Under the pieces are notes generated by a model. It did no database searches. It was not told the DNA's origin and was given only the letters and a program-made list of their open reading frames with translations. 64,000 nt of DNA from Mesorhizobium opportunistum WSM2075 (GTDB taxonomy: Bacteria > Pseudomonadota > Alphaproteobacteria > Rhizobiales > Rhizobiaceae), in NCBI RefSeq assembly GCF_000176035.2, contig NC_015675.1:2856001-2920000 (forward strand), read 5' to 3'. The position numbers were made by a program, and so were the translations under genes. Of the stretch, positions 52,110 to 61,303 are shown in pieces (position 1 is the stretch's first letter; each line of letters starts with the position of its first letter).

Positions 52110-52682
52110 GTGACGGCGAGCGTAGAAGCAAAACATCCGGAAACAGCAACGCCTGGGGCCGCTCCGGCGGCGTCTGAAAAGCAGTGGCCAGATCAGGTCT
52201 ATGATGTGCTCAAGGCTGCCGGCATCAGCCACATGTCTTATGTGCCCGATGCTGGACATACGACCCTGATCCGACGCTTCAGCGCGGATCCCGAGGTCGT
52301 CGCCAACGTGCTGACGACGGAAGAAGAGGGCATCGCCGTCGCCGCCGGCTCCTGGCTCGGCGGCAAGCGGAGCGTCGTGCTCATGCAATCGTCAGGGGTC
52401 GGCAACTGTATAAACATGCTGTCGCTTCCCGTGCAGGCACGCTTCCCCTTGCTCGTTCTGGTGACGATGAGAGGCGAATGGGCCGAGTTCAACCCCTGGC
52501 AGGTGCCGATGGGGCAGGCGACGGAAGCCTCGCTGAAATCGATCGGCCTCAAGGTGCTGCGCGCCGAGACTGGTCCAGACCTCGTGGAGACGGTGGCTCA
52601 GGCAGCCCTGATGGCTTTTGACGCCGATCAACAGATCGCGGTGCTGATCGGGCAGCGCCTGCTCGGCAAGAAGAAGTGGTGA
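52110..52682 (+). CDS. TPP-dependent decarboxylase, alpha subunit (ComD-like)
   Basis: 190 residues, starting from a GTG. The Pyr-domain of a two-subunit TPP enzyme is clear: ISHMSYVPDAGHTTLIRRF, the TPP-activating Glu in LTTEEEGIAVAAGSWLGG, and QSSGVGNCINMLSLPVQARFPLL (in parts). Closest known reactions are sulfopyruvate and phosphonopyruvate decarboxylation to the aldehyde. An adjacent aldehyde dehydrogenase supports a 2-oxo-acid to aldehyde reaction. The substrate is not evident. Sulfonate or phosphonate genes are absent from the neighbourhood, which argues for another 2-oxo acid. The N-terminal 30 residues are low-complexity. Confidence 0.82.
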   Translation: MTASVEAKHPETATPGAAPAASEKQWPDQVYDVLKAAGISHMSYVPDAGHTTLIRRFSADPEVVANVLTTEEEGIAVAAGSWLGGKRSVVLMQSSGVGNCINMLSLPVQARFPLLVLVTMRGEWAEFNPWQVPMGQATEASLKSIGLKVLRAETGPDLVETVAQAALMAFDADQQIAVLIGQRLLGKKKW

Positions 52683-52687
52683 ATGAG

Positions 52688-53275
52688 ATGAATTTACCGA
52701 CACTGGACCGCCGGGTTGCGGTGAAGAAACTCCTTGACGCCCGCGACGGCGCATTGGTCGTGACCGGTCTCGGCTCGCCGACCTACGACGTGCACGCCGC
52801 CGGTGACCGCAACGACAACTACTATCTCTGGGGCGCCATGGGGGGTGCTGCACTGATCGGTCTCGGGCTTGCCCAGGCCCAGCCCGACAAGCGGGTCATG
52901 GTGATTACCGGTGACGGCGAACAGCTCATGGCGTTCGGCTCGCTGGCGACGATTTCGGTGGCGCGGCCCAGCAATCTCGACCTGATCGTGCTCGACAACC
53001 AGCATTTCGGCGAGACGGGCATGCAGTCGAGCCATACCGGTCGCGGCATCGGTTTCGACAAGGTCGCGGCCGCTTGCGGGTTTTCGAAAACCGCCGAGTT
53101 GCGCTCGCTGGAGGAGGTCGACACGCTGTGTGAAGAGCTGCGTCGCCCGGCCGAAGGTCCACGCCTTTTCGTGCTGAAAATCACCGCCGAGAACCTGCCG
53201 CGCTCGCTGCCACCGCGCGACGCGGTCGAGGTCAAGAACCGCTTTCGCGCTCATCTGGGCTTTGCCACTTGTTGA
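52688..53275 (+). CDS. TPP-dependent decarboxylase, beta subunit (ComE-like)
   Basis: 195 residues from the ATG at 52688 (GTG at 52676 or 52679 possible). The PP-domain has the TPP/Mg motif GDGEQLMAFGSLATISVARP and ending LDLIVLDNQHFGETG, the expected GDG-N25-NN-type signature. It starts 5 bp after the alpha subunit. The two together make one active enzyme, probably a heterotetramer or larger complex. Confidence 0.83.
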   Translation: MNLPTLDRRVAVKKLLDARDGALVVTGLGSPTYDVHAAGDRNDNYYLWGAMGGAALIGLGLAQAQPDKRVMVITGDGEQLMAFGSLATISVARPSNLDLIVLDNQHFGETGMQSSHTGRGIGFDKVAAACGFSKTAELRSLEEVDTLCEELRRPAEGPRLFVLKITAENLPRSLPPRDAVEVKNRFRAHLGFATC

Positions 53276-53283
53276 GGACCGAT

Positions 53284-54762
53284 ATGGCGCTGGTCAGTTT
53301 CCAGAACACGGTCGGCGGTCGGCTGCAATCGACAGCCGATACATTCGAGAGCCATGATCCGTTCACCGGCAGGCCCTGGGCGCTGATCCCGCGTGGGGGA
53401 GCAGCCCAGGTGGACGCTGCCGTGGCGTCCGCCAAGGCGGCATTCCGGTCGAAGGAATGGGCCGGCATCACCGCCACTGCGCGTGGCAAGCTGCTCGTGC
53501 GAATGGCCGACCTGATCGCCGACAGCGCGGAGCGCATTGCCGCCATCGAGACGCGCGACAATGGCAAGCTGCTCACCGAAATGACGGCGCAGCTGCGCTA
53601 TATCCCGGAATGGTTCCGCTATTTCGGCGGTCTTGCCGACAAGATCGAAGGGGCGGTGCTGCCGATCGACAAGGCTGGCATGTTCGCCTTCACCCGCCAC
53701 GAGCCGCTGGGTGTCATTGCAGCCATCGTGCCCTGGAATTCGCCGCTTTTGCTTCTGACCTGGAAGCTAGCGCCGCTGCTGGCGGCCGGCAACACCGTCG
53801 TCATCAAACCGTCCGAACACGCATCGGCCTCGACGCTGGAGTTCGTGAAACTGTTTGCGCACGCTGGGTTCCCGCCAGGCGTGGTCAACACCGTTACCGG
53901 CATGCCGCTCGATGTCGGCGTGCCGCTCGTTGCCCACCCCGACGTCGCCAAGATAGCCTTCACCGGCGGTGAGCCCGGCGGGATCGCAGTCTATCGAGCG
54001 GCTGCCGACCAGCTCAAGACCGTCACGCTGGAGCTTGGCGGCAAATCGGCCAACATCGTCTTTGACGACGCCGATATCGAGAGCGCGGTCAACGGCGCGA
54101 TCTCAGGCATTTTCGCTGCCGGCGGCCAGACCTGCATCGCGGGTTCGCGCCTGCTGGTGCATCGCAAGATCCATGACCGGTTCGTGGAGGGCGTCATAAC
54201 GCTGGCGGCCAGTGCTCGATTGGGCAATCCCGCTCTGGCCGAGACGCAGGTGGGGCCGATCACCACGCAAGCCCAGCGCGAGAAGGTGCTGTCCTATCTC
54301 GGCATAGCACGCCGCGAGGGCGCACTATGCGTGCTCGGTGGCGGCAAGCCTGCGTCCAGTGAACTGGCCGAGGGCTGGTTCGTCGAGCCGACCATCTTCA
54401 CCGGCGTGAACAACACCATGCGGATCGCGCGTGAGGAGGTGTTCGGGCCGATCCTGTCCGTCATCCCCTTTGACGACGAGGACGAGGCCTTCGCCATTGC
54501 CAATGACAGCCCCTATGGGCTGGCGGCCGGGATATGGACCAGCGACATGGGCCGGGCGCTGCGCGGCGCGGCCGTGATGGAAGCGGGAATGGTCTGGATC
54601 AATTCATACCGCGCCGTCTCCTATATGGCGCCCTTCGGCGGCTACAAGAGGAGCGGTATCGGTCGCGAGAGCGGGCAGGAGGCCATCAATGCCTATCTGC
54701 AGACCAAGACGGTGTGGATAGATACGGCGGGCAAGACCGCCAATCCCTTCGTGATCCGATAG
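53284..54762 (+). CDS. Aldehyde dehydrogenase family protein
   Basis: 492 residues, full ALDH length. PWNSPLLLLTWKLAPLLAAGNTVV begins the NAD site. The catalytic Glu is in LELGGKSANIVF and the catalytic Cys in GGQTCIAGSRLLVHRK. EEVFGPILSVIPF is in the C-terminal part. It starts 8 bp after the decarboxylase beta subunit. The most economical role is oxidation of the aldehyde made by that enzyme to a carboxylic acid. Confidence 0.92.
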   Translation: MALVSFQNTVGGRLQSTADTFESHDPFTGRPWALIPRGGAAQVDAAVASAKAAFRSKEWAGITATARGKLLVRMADLIADSAERIAAIETRDNGKLLTEMTAQLRYIPEWFRYFGGLADKIEGAVLPIDKAGMFAFTRHEPLGVIAAIVPWNSPLLLLTWKLAPLLAAGNTVVIKPSEHASASTLEFVKLFAHAGFPPGVVNTVTGMPLDVGVPLVAHPDVAKIAFTGGEPGGIAVYRAAADQLKTVTLELGGKSANIVFDDADIESAVNGAISGIFAAGGQTCIAGSRLLVHRKIHDRFVEGVITLAASARLGNPALAETQVGPITTQAQREKVLSYLGIARREGALCVLGGGKPASSELAEGWFVEPTIFTGVNNTMRIAREEVFGPILSVIPFDDEDEAFAIANDSPYGLAAGIWTSDMGRALRGAAVMEAGMVWINSYRAVSYMAPFGGYKRSGIGRESGQEAINAYLQTKTVWIDTAGKTANPFVIR

Positions 54763-54841
54763 GGTAGGCTTCGGTGGGAGAATTATCCTTATCCGTGGCC
54801 AAGCTCGGCACACCGCTCACTGAGACGGGGGTCGACTTATA

Positions 54842-55639
54842 ATGATCGAGGGATTGGACATGAGACAGGCAGGAAAGGTGGCTGTTGTCACAGGCGCGGC
54901 GCGCGGCATCGGACGCGCTTGCGCGGAACGGTTTCTGGCCGAGGGCGCGAAGCTCGTGCTTGGCGACATCGATGCGACGGAACTGAGAAAATGTGCCGCG
55001 GAAATCGGCACCGCCGACAGCGTCCTGGCGGTCGTTACGGATGTCAGCAAGAAGGAGCAGGTCGATGGGCTGGTTGCGGCGGCGGTGGCGAAGTTTGGCC
55101 GTGTCGACATCATGGTCAACAACGCCGGCATCGCTCCGGTCCAGGACTTTCTCGACATCACAGAGGCGGACTACGACAGAGTTCTCGCCGTCAATCTGAA
55201 GGGCGCGTTCACGGGCACCCAGGCCGCAGCCCGCCAGATGATTGCGCAGGGTGGAGGCGGTGTCATCATCAACATGTCATCGATCAATTCAGGCCTCGCC
55301 AATCCACGCGTCGCCACCTACGCGATCTCCAAGGGCGGCATGAACCAGGTCACCAGTACCGCGGCTGTTGCCTTCGCTCCCCACGGCATCCGCGTGGTCG
55401 GTGTCGGCCCGGGCACCATCGCCACGGACATGGTCATGGACGGGACATTCATCGATTCGGAAGAAATGCGACGGGCGGTTCTTTCGCGCACACCGCTCGG
55501 TCGCCTCGGCACGGCAGCCGAGATCGCCTCGGTCGTGGCGTTCCTGGCCAGCGACGACGCTTCCTACATCACCGGCGAGACGATCTACCCCGACGGGGGG
55601 CGCCGCGTTCTCAACTATACGGTCCCGATCAAGGAGTGA
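54842..55639 (+). CDS. Short-chain dehydrogenase/reductase
   Basis: 265 residues, classical SDR. TGAARGIGRACAERF is the nucleotide site, with Asp in LVLGDIDATE indicating NAD. NNAGIAP, the Ser in INMSSINSGLANP, and YAISKGGMNQ with the catalytic Tyr-Lys complete the active site. It lies 80 bp after the aldehyde dehydrogenase on the same strand. It would oxidise or reduce a hydroxyl/keto group of the same pathway, for example a 2-hydroxy acid feeding the decarboxylase. An alternative start is the Met at residue 7. Confidence 0.9.
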   Translation: MIEGLDMRQAGKVAVVTGAARGIGRACAERFLAEGAKLVLGDIDATELRKCAAEIGTADSVLAVVTDVSKKEQVDGLVAAAVAKFGRVDIMVNNAGIAPVQDFLDITEADYDRVLAVNLKGAFTGTQAAARQMIAQGGGGVIINMSSINSGLANPRVATYAISKGGMNQVTSTAAVAFAPHGIRVVGVGPGTIATDMVMDGTFIDSEEMRRAVLSRTPLGRLGTAAEIASVVAFLASDDASYITGETIYPDGGRRVLNYTVPIKE

Positions 55640-55645
55640 GAGAAT

Positions 55646-56095
55646 ATGGGTAACTTCGACAAGCTGCATCATCTCTGCATCGTCGTGCACGATATCGACA
55701 AGGCCCAGGCCTATTACGACTCCATCGGCATTGGGCCATGGGAATCCTATCCGCCGCTGGCGGAGTACGAAGAACTCGAGGTCCCAAGTCCGAAGGGTTT
55801 CCATGCCATGCAATACCGGATCTGCAACCTGCCGAACGTCCAGCTGCAGCTCTGCCAGCCGAGCCATGATCCCTCACTGCAGCGCATCCATCTCGATACC
55901 AAGGGTGAAGGCGTATTCCATATCGGCTTTGAGGTCCGCGATGCGGATGCAGCCGAAGCCAAGGCGAAAACCGACGGGCTTTCCGTGCTGATGCGCGGGC
56001 GCCGGGAAAACCGCACCGGCTTCACCTACTACGACACAGCCGAAAAGGCAGGCGTGATCCTGCTGACGCGGGCGACCAATCTGCCTGGCAAATGA
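55646..56095 (+). CDS. VOC/glyoxalase-fold protein
   Basis: 149 residues. Two beta-alpha-beta-beta-beta units are visible: KLHHLCIVVHDIDKAQAYYDSIGIGPW, and FHIGFEVRDADAAEAKAKTDGLSVLMRG in the second half. Metal-binding His and Glu (HHLCIV, FHIGFE) are present. Related folds include methylmalonyl-CoA epimerase and ring-cleaving enzymes. It starts 6 bp after the SDR gene. An epimerase or isomerase for a branched acid would fit the operon, but that is conjecture. Confidence 0.8.
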   Translation: MGNFDKLHHLCIVVHDIDKAQAYYDSIGIGPWESYPPLAEYEELEVPSPKGFHAMQYRICNLPNVQLQLCQPSHDPSLQRIHLDTKGEGVFHIGFEVRDADAAEAKAKTDGLSVLMRGRRENRTGFTYYDTAEKAGVILLTRATNLPGK

Positions 56096-56150
56096 TTCCA
56101 CCAACGCAAAGGATTGGGGAGGTCGATGAGGCCCAGGAACGACGGGGCCG

Positions 56151-56804
56151 TCAGCTTCCCCGCAATTCCTGAAGCCGGTCGACCAGGAATTTGCCGCTGG
56201 TGATGATATGCATTTCCAACAGGCCGACGGCGCGCAGCGTATCCTTGGCTTCGCACAGGTCGATGAGTTGCCAGTGGTCGCGGTCGGACTGGGCCTGGAT
56301 CTCGGTTAGCGTCACCATCATGCGTGTGTAGCGTTCCAGCTGCTGGTAGATGCGCCCCACCAGTTCGATCGTCGCCTTGCGGCCGGACGGCTGGTAGAGC
56401 GCGGCGTGGAAATTCCAGTTGAGCTGGTTCGAGTACTCGCCGGTCTTGCCCTGCTCCTGATGCTGTTTTGCGCGCTCGCGGGCCAGCGCGAGGTCGGCCT
56501 CCGTCATCCTTGGAATGGCCAGGGCCAGTAGCCATGTTTCGATCCGGGCCCGCAATTCGTAGAGCTCGAGGATCTCGTCCAGGGAAATGGAGGTGACGAC
56601 GGCGCCCTTGTGGGAAACCAGCGTGACGAAGCCTTCCGAATGAAGCTGATGCAGCGCCTCTCGCACCGGAATTCGGCTGACGCCGAACTCGGTGGCCAGA
56701 TGTTCCTGCCGCAGCTGGAAGTTGGCCTCGTATTCGCCGATCAGGATCTTCTGCCTGATGGCATCGGCGACCTGGGTCGAGATGGTTTTCTTCTGTACGA
56801 GCAT
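56151..56804 (-). CDS. GntR/FadR-family (FCD) transcriptional regulator
   Basis: 217 residues. The winged helix (ISTQVADAIRQKILIGEYEAN, FGVSRIPVREALHQLHSEGFV) is followed by an FCD domain (FHAALYQPSGRKATIELVGRIYQQLERY). It lies downstream of the FAD oxidoreductase gene on the same strand, 106 bp away. It probably controls that gene and the divergent aminotransferase-carboxylase operon, where repeated candidate sites are found (58089-58238). Confidence 0.9.
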   Translation of the reverse strand: MLVQKKTISTQVADAIRQKILIGEYEANFQLRQEHLATEFGVSRIPVREALHQLHSEGFVTLVSHKGAVVTSISLDEILELYELRARIETWLLALAIPRMTEADLALARERAKQHQEQGKTGEYSNQLNWNFHAALYQPSGRKATIELVGRIYQQLERYTRMMVTLTEIQAQSDRDHWQLIDLCEAKDTLRAVGLLEMHIITSGKFLVDRLQELRGS

Positions 56805-56910
56805 GAATCAGCCTGGGGCGGCCGCCTTGTTTGTCGACTGGCGCCGTTTTGATTGAAGAAGTGGACGCATAGCACCGTTGTCACTGCGATGCCATGTCGC
56901 CCGTTTCGCT

Positions 56911-58089
56911 TCAGTAGACATGTTCCTCGATAGGCTTATTGCTGGCGATCCGTTCGTAGCGGAAGGCCGAAAGGTCGATGGAGCGGTACTCGCCGTAGGC
57001 AATGAGGTCGCTGACGCCCGACCCGGTCGCCGCCGCATGCATCATGCCGTGGCCGCTGAAGCCGGTGGCCAGGACGAAGTTCGAGACCTCAGGATGCCGG
57101 CCGATGATTCCGCTGTGGTCGAAGGTGTTGTACTCGTAGAGTCCCGCCCAGGCGCGCAGCATGCGCAATTGCTCGAAGCCGGGCACACGATGGGCCAGCG
57201 CCGGCCAGATCAACTCGTCGAACAGGTCGTAGTCCACATCCAGTCCAAAATCGTCCGGCTCGTTCTCGCGCACCGGCGGAACACCGCACAGGAAGAGCTG
57301 ACCTTCCGGCCGCAGCCAGAGGCCGCTTGTGTCGAAGATGAAGGGGCAGTTTTCGATCCTTGTCGGCGTTTCGAAGACGAAGACGCAGCGCTTGCTCGGG
57401 ACGACCGGCAGTTCGGCGCCGGCCATCCTGGCAATGCCCGCGCTCCATGGCCCGGCCGCGTTGATCACCGTGCCGGCGGCAAGCCGGTCGCCATTGTCCA
57501 GCAGCACTTCACCCACCTTGCCGGAAGATGCCATGGTCAGTCCGGTCACTGTCGCGGCAAGATAGTCCACGCCCTGTGTGCGCGCCTTGCGACGGAATGC
57601 TTGCATCAGGCCAGGACCGTCGAACCAGCCTTCGCTGCCAAGGCCAAGCGAGCCAAGCGCGAGATCGTCCGTGTTGAGCCACGGGAAGCGTTGCGCCAGA
57701 TCGACCTGCTCGATCAGTTCGGCGTCGACGCCCATGCTGCGCTGAACGCGGTTCTTGGCACGCTGCGCGTCGGCCCGCTCGGGCGTCGCCAGCACCAGAT
57801 AACCGGGCTCATGCAGGCCGATGTCGGCCAACTCGTCGCCAATTGCTAGCCGCGTCTTCACCTGGCGCAGGAAGTCGATGCTGAACTTCGACATCGCGAT
57901 GTTGGGCGCCGTGCCGAACTGCTGGCGGATGGCGCTGGTCGACAAGGAAGACGAGGAGGCCGTGTAGTAGGGGTCCCGCTCGATCACCGCGATCCTGCCG
58001 TCGAAATCCGGGTTGGTTGACAGGAAGTAGGCGATCGAGCTGCCGACAACGCCTCCGCCAACGATCACCACATCATAGTTTGTGCCCAT
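56911..58089 (-). CDS. FAD-dependent oxidoreductase (DAO/glycine-oxidase family)
   Basis: 392 residues. The N-terminal dinucleotide fold is YDVVIVGGGVVGSSIAYFLS. GEVLLDNGDRLAAGTVINAAGPWSAG and the late FVLATGFSGHGMMHAAATGSGVSDLI match the DAO/FOXRED1-like group, which oxidises amines or D-/imino acids such as sarcosine, glycine or proline derivatives. The ATG at 58089 was chosen over 58119 since the fold starts right behind it. It is divergent from the aminotransferase operon. Confidence 0.87.
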   Translation of the reverse strand: MGTNYDVVIVGGGVVGSSIAYFLSTNPDFDGRIAVIERDPYYTASSSSLSTSAIRQQFGTAPNIAMSKFSIDFLRQVKTRLAIGDELADIGLHEPGYLVLATPERADAQRAKNRVQRSMGVDAELIEQVDLAQRFPWLNTDDLALGSLGLGSEGWFDGPGLMQAFRRKARTQGVDYLAATVTGLTMASSGKVGEVLLDNGDRLAAGTVINAAGPWSAGIARMAGAELPVVPSKRCVFVFETPTRIENCPFIFDTSGLWLRPEGQLFLCGVPPVRENEPDDFGLDVDYDLFDELIWPALAHRVPGFEQLRMLRAWAGLYEYNTFDHSGIIGRHPEVSNFVLATGFSGHGMMHAAATGSGVSDLIAYGEYRSIDLSAFRYERIASNKPIEEHVY

Positions 58090-58238
58090 TCCAATCGTGT
58101 TCCCTATTTCGAATATCATCCGTGGCGACCAAGGATTGGATACTTTCCTCTATCGACCCACCTCCAGGATGAGACATACCCCGGTCTTAGACGCAGAAAA
58201 AGGGGTTTGACGCGAAAATCAGAATACATTATCCAATC
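58089..58238. promoter_or_regulatory. Repeated 9-bp sites in the FAD gene/aminotransferase divergent region
   Basis: GATTGGATA (58134-58142) and its exact reverse complement TATCCAATC (58230-58238) flank the divergent intergenic region. A near copy, ATTCCAATC, is at 58089-58097. Repetition around both promoters suggests operators, perhaps for the nearby GntR protein. No experimental support is visible. Confidence 0.4.
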
Positions 58239-58272
58239 TGTAGCAAATATCTTACATGCCGAGGATTGTTCC

Positions 58273-59475
58273 GTGGGCCTCATCGCTCCCCGTCTCGACG
58301 TCATCAAGCCAAGTCCGAGCATGGCGGTCACCGCGCGGGCAATCGAAATGCGCTCGGCCGGCATCGACGTTATCAGCCTGAGCGCCGGCGAGCCGGATTT
58401 TCCCACGCCTCCGCACATCGTCGAGGCGGCCTACGAGGCGATGCGCAGGGGCGAGACGCGCTATACGGCGGTCGACGGCACCACCGCGCTGAAGAAGGCG
58501 GTGGCCGAAAAATTCAGGCGCGAGAACGGCCTCGACTACAAGCCTTCGCAAATCAGCGTCGCGGGGGGCGCCAAGCAGATCATCTACAACGCCCTGCTGG
58601 CAACGCTGGCCCCGGGTGACGAGGTGGTTGTCCCAGCGCCCTATTGGGTTTCCTACACCGATATCGTCCTGCTCGGCGAAGGAAAGCCCGTGGTCGTTCC
58701 CTGCACGGAGGCGCAGGGCTTCAAATTGACGCCGCAAGCCCTGCGAGCTGCGATCACCGGGCGCACCAAGTGGCTTCTGCTCAACACGCCTTCCAACCCG
58801 ACAGGCGCCGTCTACAGCCGCGACGAACTCGCTGGCCTGGCCGAAGTGCTGCTCGACCAGCGCCACGTCCACGTGCTGACCGATGACATCTACGAGCATA
58901 TCCTGTTCGATGGACGTACCTTCCATACCATCGCCGGCGTCGAGCCGCGGCTGAAGGACCGTACGCTCACAGTGAACGGGGTATCGAAGGCCTATGCCAT
59001 GACCGGCTGGCGGATCGGCTATGCCGGCGGGCCGGAAGCGCTGATCCGCGCCATGGCGACCGTGCAGAGCCAAAGCACGTCGAACCCGTCATCCATCTCG
59101 CAGGCCGCGACCATTGCCGCTCTGGAAGGTCCCCAGGACTTTCTTCGCCCTCGGGCGCTCGAATTCCAGGCTCGGCGCGACCGCGCTCTGGAACTGCTGC
59201 GCAAGATTCCCGGCCTCACCTGCCAGACGCCCGAGGGCGCCTTCTATCTCTATCCCAACTGCTCGGGCCTGATCGGCCGTCGCCGCCCCGACGGCACTCC
59301 CATCGGCAGCGACGACGACTTCTCGCTCTACCTACTCGATCAGGCACGAGTCGCGGTGGTGCAGGGCTCTGCCTACGGCCTGTCTCCGCATTTCCGCATT
59401 TCCATAGCCACGTCGATGGACCTGATCGAAAAAGCGATTGGGCGCATCGCCGAGGCCGTCGAAGCGCTGCGGTAG
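58273..59475 (+). CDS. Class I/II PLP aminotransferase (aspartate aminotransferase-like)
   Basis: 400 residues from a GTG at 58273 (homology starts at GLIAPRLDVIKPSPSM). The fold-type I marks are ISLSAGEPDFPTPPHI, TPSNPTGAVYSRDEL, the PLP Lys in TVNGVSKAYAMTGWRIGYAG, and the carboxylate-binding Arg near PHFRISIATS. It moves amino groups between an amino acid and a 2-oxo acid. It is the first gene of a plus-strand operon with the biotin carboxylase genes and pxpA, spaced 8 bp from the carrier protein gene. An upstream in-frame extension exists but lacks homology. Confidence 0.88.
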   Translation: MGLIAPRLDVIKPSPSMAVTARAIEMRSAGIDVISLSAGEPDFPTPPHIVEAAYEAMRRGETRYTAVDGTTALKKAVAEKFRRENGLDYKPSQISVAGGAKQIIYNALLATLAPGDEVVVPAPYWVSYTDIVLLGEGKPVVVPCTEAQGFKLTPQALRAAITGRTKWLLLNTPSNPTGAVYSRDELAGLAEVLLDQRHVHVLTDDIYEHILFDGRTFHTIAGVEPRLKDRTLTVNGVSKAYAMTGWRIGYAGGPEALIRAMATVQSQSTSNPSSISQAATIAALEGPQDFLRPRALEFQARRDRALELLRKIPGLTCQTPEGAFYLYPNCSGLIGRRRPDGTPIGSDDDFSLYLLDQARVAVVQGSAYGLSPHFRISIATSMDLIEKAIGRIAEAVEALR

Positions 59476-59483
59476 GGCCGGCG

Positions 59484-59924
59484 ATGGATCTTGAGTTCGT
59501 CCAGAAGCTGATCGAATTTGTCTCGCGCTCGCCCATTGCCGAACTGGAGATCGAGCGCGACGGCGTTCGCGTCCGCATGTTCAGGCCTACGGCGTCGGCG
59601 CAATCCGCGTCGCAGGTGCAGCCTGGACCTGACGTAACGGTCCGTTCCCCAGATCAGACGTCGACATCTCTGCCCATCGCACGCCATTCGATCCGCGCGC
59701 CGCTGACGGGCGTGTTCTACTGCTCCGGCACCGAAGGCGAACCGCCGCTGGTTGCCGTTGGCGATGTGGTCGCGGAGGGGCAGAAAATCGGCGTCCTCGA
59801 AGCCATGAAGACGTTCAATGTCGTGGAATCCGATCGCGCTGGGCGCATCGTCCAGATCGCGTTCAACGACCATGCAGCGGTGCAGTCCGGCGACGTGCTG
59901 TTCGTGCTGGAAGATGAGGGCTGA
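59484..59924 (+). CDS. accB: Biotin carboxyl carrier protein (AccB-like)
   Basis: 146 residues. The N-terminus ([31 protein letters not shown] in parts) and an alanine/serine/proline-rich linker lead to a biotinyl domain with the target Lys in [15 protein letters not shown]. The motif reads EAMKT and not the usual EAMKM. It carries CO2 from biotin carboxylase to a carboxyltransferase. The surrounding operon suggests a dedicated carboxylase, not the housekeeping acetyl-CoA carboxylase. Confidence 0.9.
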   Translation: MDLEFVQKLIEFVSRSPIAELEIERDGVRVRMFRPTASAQSASQVQPGPDVTVRSPDQTSTSLPIARHSIRAPLTGVFYCSGTEGEPPLVAVGDVVAEGQKIGVLEAMKTFNVVESDRAGRIVQIAFNDHAAVQSGDVLFVLEDEG

Positions 59925-59929
59925 GGGCG

Positions 59930-61303
59930 ATGTTCGATACCGTCCTTATCGCCAACCGCGGTGAAATCGCGCTGCGCGTCCTGCGCGCCTGCCGCGATCT
60001 CGGATTGAAAACGGTGGCGGCGCACTCGGAGGCCGATGCAAGCCTTCGCCATGTCGCACTGGCGGACAAGGCCATCTGCATCGGACCGGCTGCCGCGACG
60101 GAGAGCTATCTCAACATCGCCGAGATCATCGCGGCTGCGCAACTCACCGGCGCGGGCGCGATCCATCCGGGCTATGGTTTCCTTTCCGAGAACGCCGCCT
60201 TCGCCGAGGCTGTCGAAAACGCCGGCCTCATCTTCGTCGGGCCATCCGCGACGGCGATCCGCACCATGGGAGACAAGGTCTCCGCCAAGCGCACGATGAT
60301 AGCCGCCGGCGTTCCCTGCGTTGCGGGCTCGGAGGGCGCGCTGCCGCAGGATGAGCAAGAGGTGCGCGCCATTGCAGAGGCCATCGGCTATCCGGTCATC
60401 GTCAAGGCAGCGGGTGGCGGGGGCGGGCGCGGCATGCGTATCGTTCGCGATGAGCAGGCTCTGATGGAAGCCGTTTCCATGGCGGTGAAAGAGGCGGACC
60501 GGGCCTTCGGCAACCCGCAAGTCTATCTGGAAAAATTTCTCGAGCAGCCGCGCCATATCGAGATCCAGATTCTGGCGGACAAGCACGGTAGGGCTGTCTG
60601 GCTCGGCGAGCGGGATTGCTCCATGCAGCGCCGCCACCAGAAGATCATCGAGGAGGCGCCGGCGCCCGGCATCGCCCGCGAGGCGATTGGCGAAATCGGC
60701 GACCTCTGTGCCCGCGCATGTCTGACCATCGGCTATACAGGTGCCGGCACGTTCGAATTCCTCTACGAGGACGGGCGCTTCTCTTTCATCGAGATGAACA
60801 CCCGCGTGCAGGTGGAGCATCCCGTCACCGAGCTCGTCACCGGTATCGATATCGTGCGCGAACAGATCCGCATCGCCCGGGGCGAGCCGCTGTCGTTCAG
60901 CCAGGAAGACATCCGCATTCAGGGCCACGCCGTGGAATGCCGCATCAACGCTGAAGATCCATACAGCTTTCGGCCGCATCCGGGCCGGGTCGAGCGCTGG
61001 ACGCCGCCCGGCGGTCCCGGTATCCGCGTCGAATCGCATCTCTACTCAGGCTACACCGTGCCGCCGCACTACGATTCGCTGGTGGCGAAGCTCCTGGCGC
61101 ATGGCGCGACGCGGGCCGAGGCTATCGGGCGCATGCGCGGGGCGCTGGGCGAGATGGAGGCAGTCGGCATCGCCACCAATGCGCCGCTGCACGGTATCCT
61201 GATGGAGGAGCCCGGCTTCGCCGCCGGAGGCTTCGATATCCATCATCTCGAACATCTCATTGAAGGCGGCCTGCTCCAGGGACGAGGCGGCGATGACGAT
61301 TGA
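59930..61303 (+). CDS. accC: Biotin carboxylase (AccC-like)
   Basis: 457 residues, full length. [20 protein letters not shown] at the start, ATP-grasp loop [33 protein letters not shown], and [24 protein letters not shown] are all conserved. It carboxylates the biotin carried by the AccB-like protein with ATP and bicarbonate. It starts 5 bp after accB and overlaps the following gene by 11 bp. No carboxyltransferase alpha/beta genes are present nearby. Confidence 0.92.
   Translation: MFDTVLIANRGEIALRVLRACRDLGLKTVAAHSEADASLRHVALADKAICIGPAAATESYLNIAEIIAAAQLTGAGAIHPGYGFLSENAAFAEAVENAGLIFVGPSATAIRTMGDKVSAKRTMIAAGVPCVAGSEGALPQDEQEVRAIAEAIGYPVIVKAAGGGGGRGMRIVRDEQALMEAVSMAVKEADRAFGNPQVYLEKFLEQPRHIEIQILADKHGRAVWLGERDCSMQRRHQKIIEEAPAPGIAREAIGEIGDLCARACLTIGYTGAGTFEFLYEDGRFSFIEMNTRVQVEHPVTELVTGIDIVREQIRIARGEPLSFSQEDIRIQGHAVECRINAEDPYSFRPHPGRVERWTPPGGPGIRVESHLYSGYTVPPHYDSLVAKLLAHGATRAEAIGRMRGALGEMEAVGIATNAPLHGILMEEPGFAAGGFDIHHLEHLIEGGLLQGRGGDDD

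Noticed and set aside
59717..61039. 440-residue open frame on the minus strand
   Set aside because: Antisense to biotin carboxylase, which is fully conserved on the plus strand.
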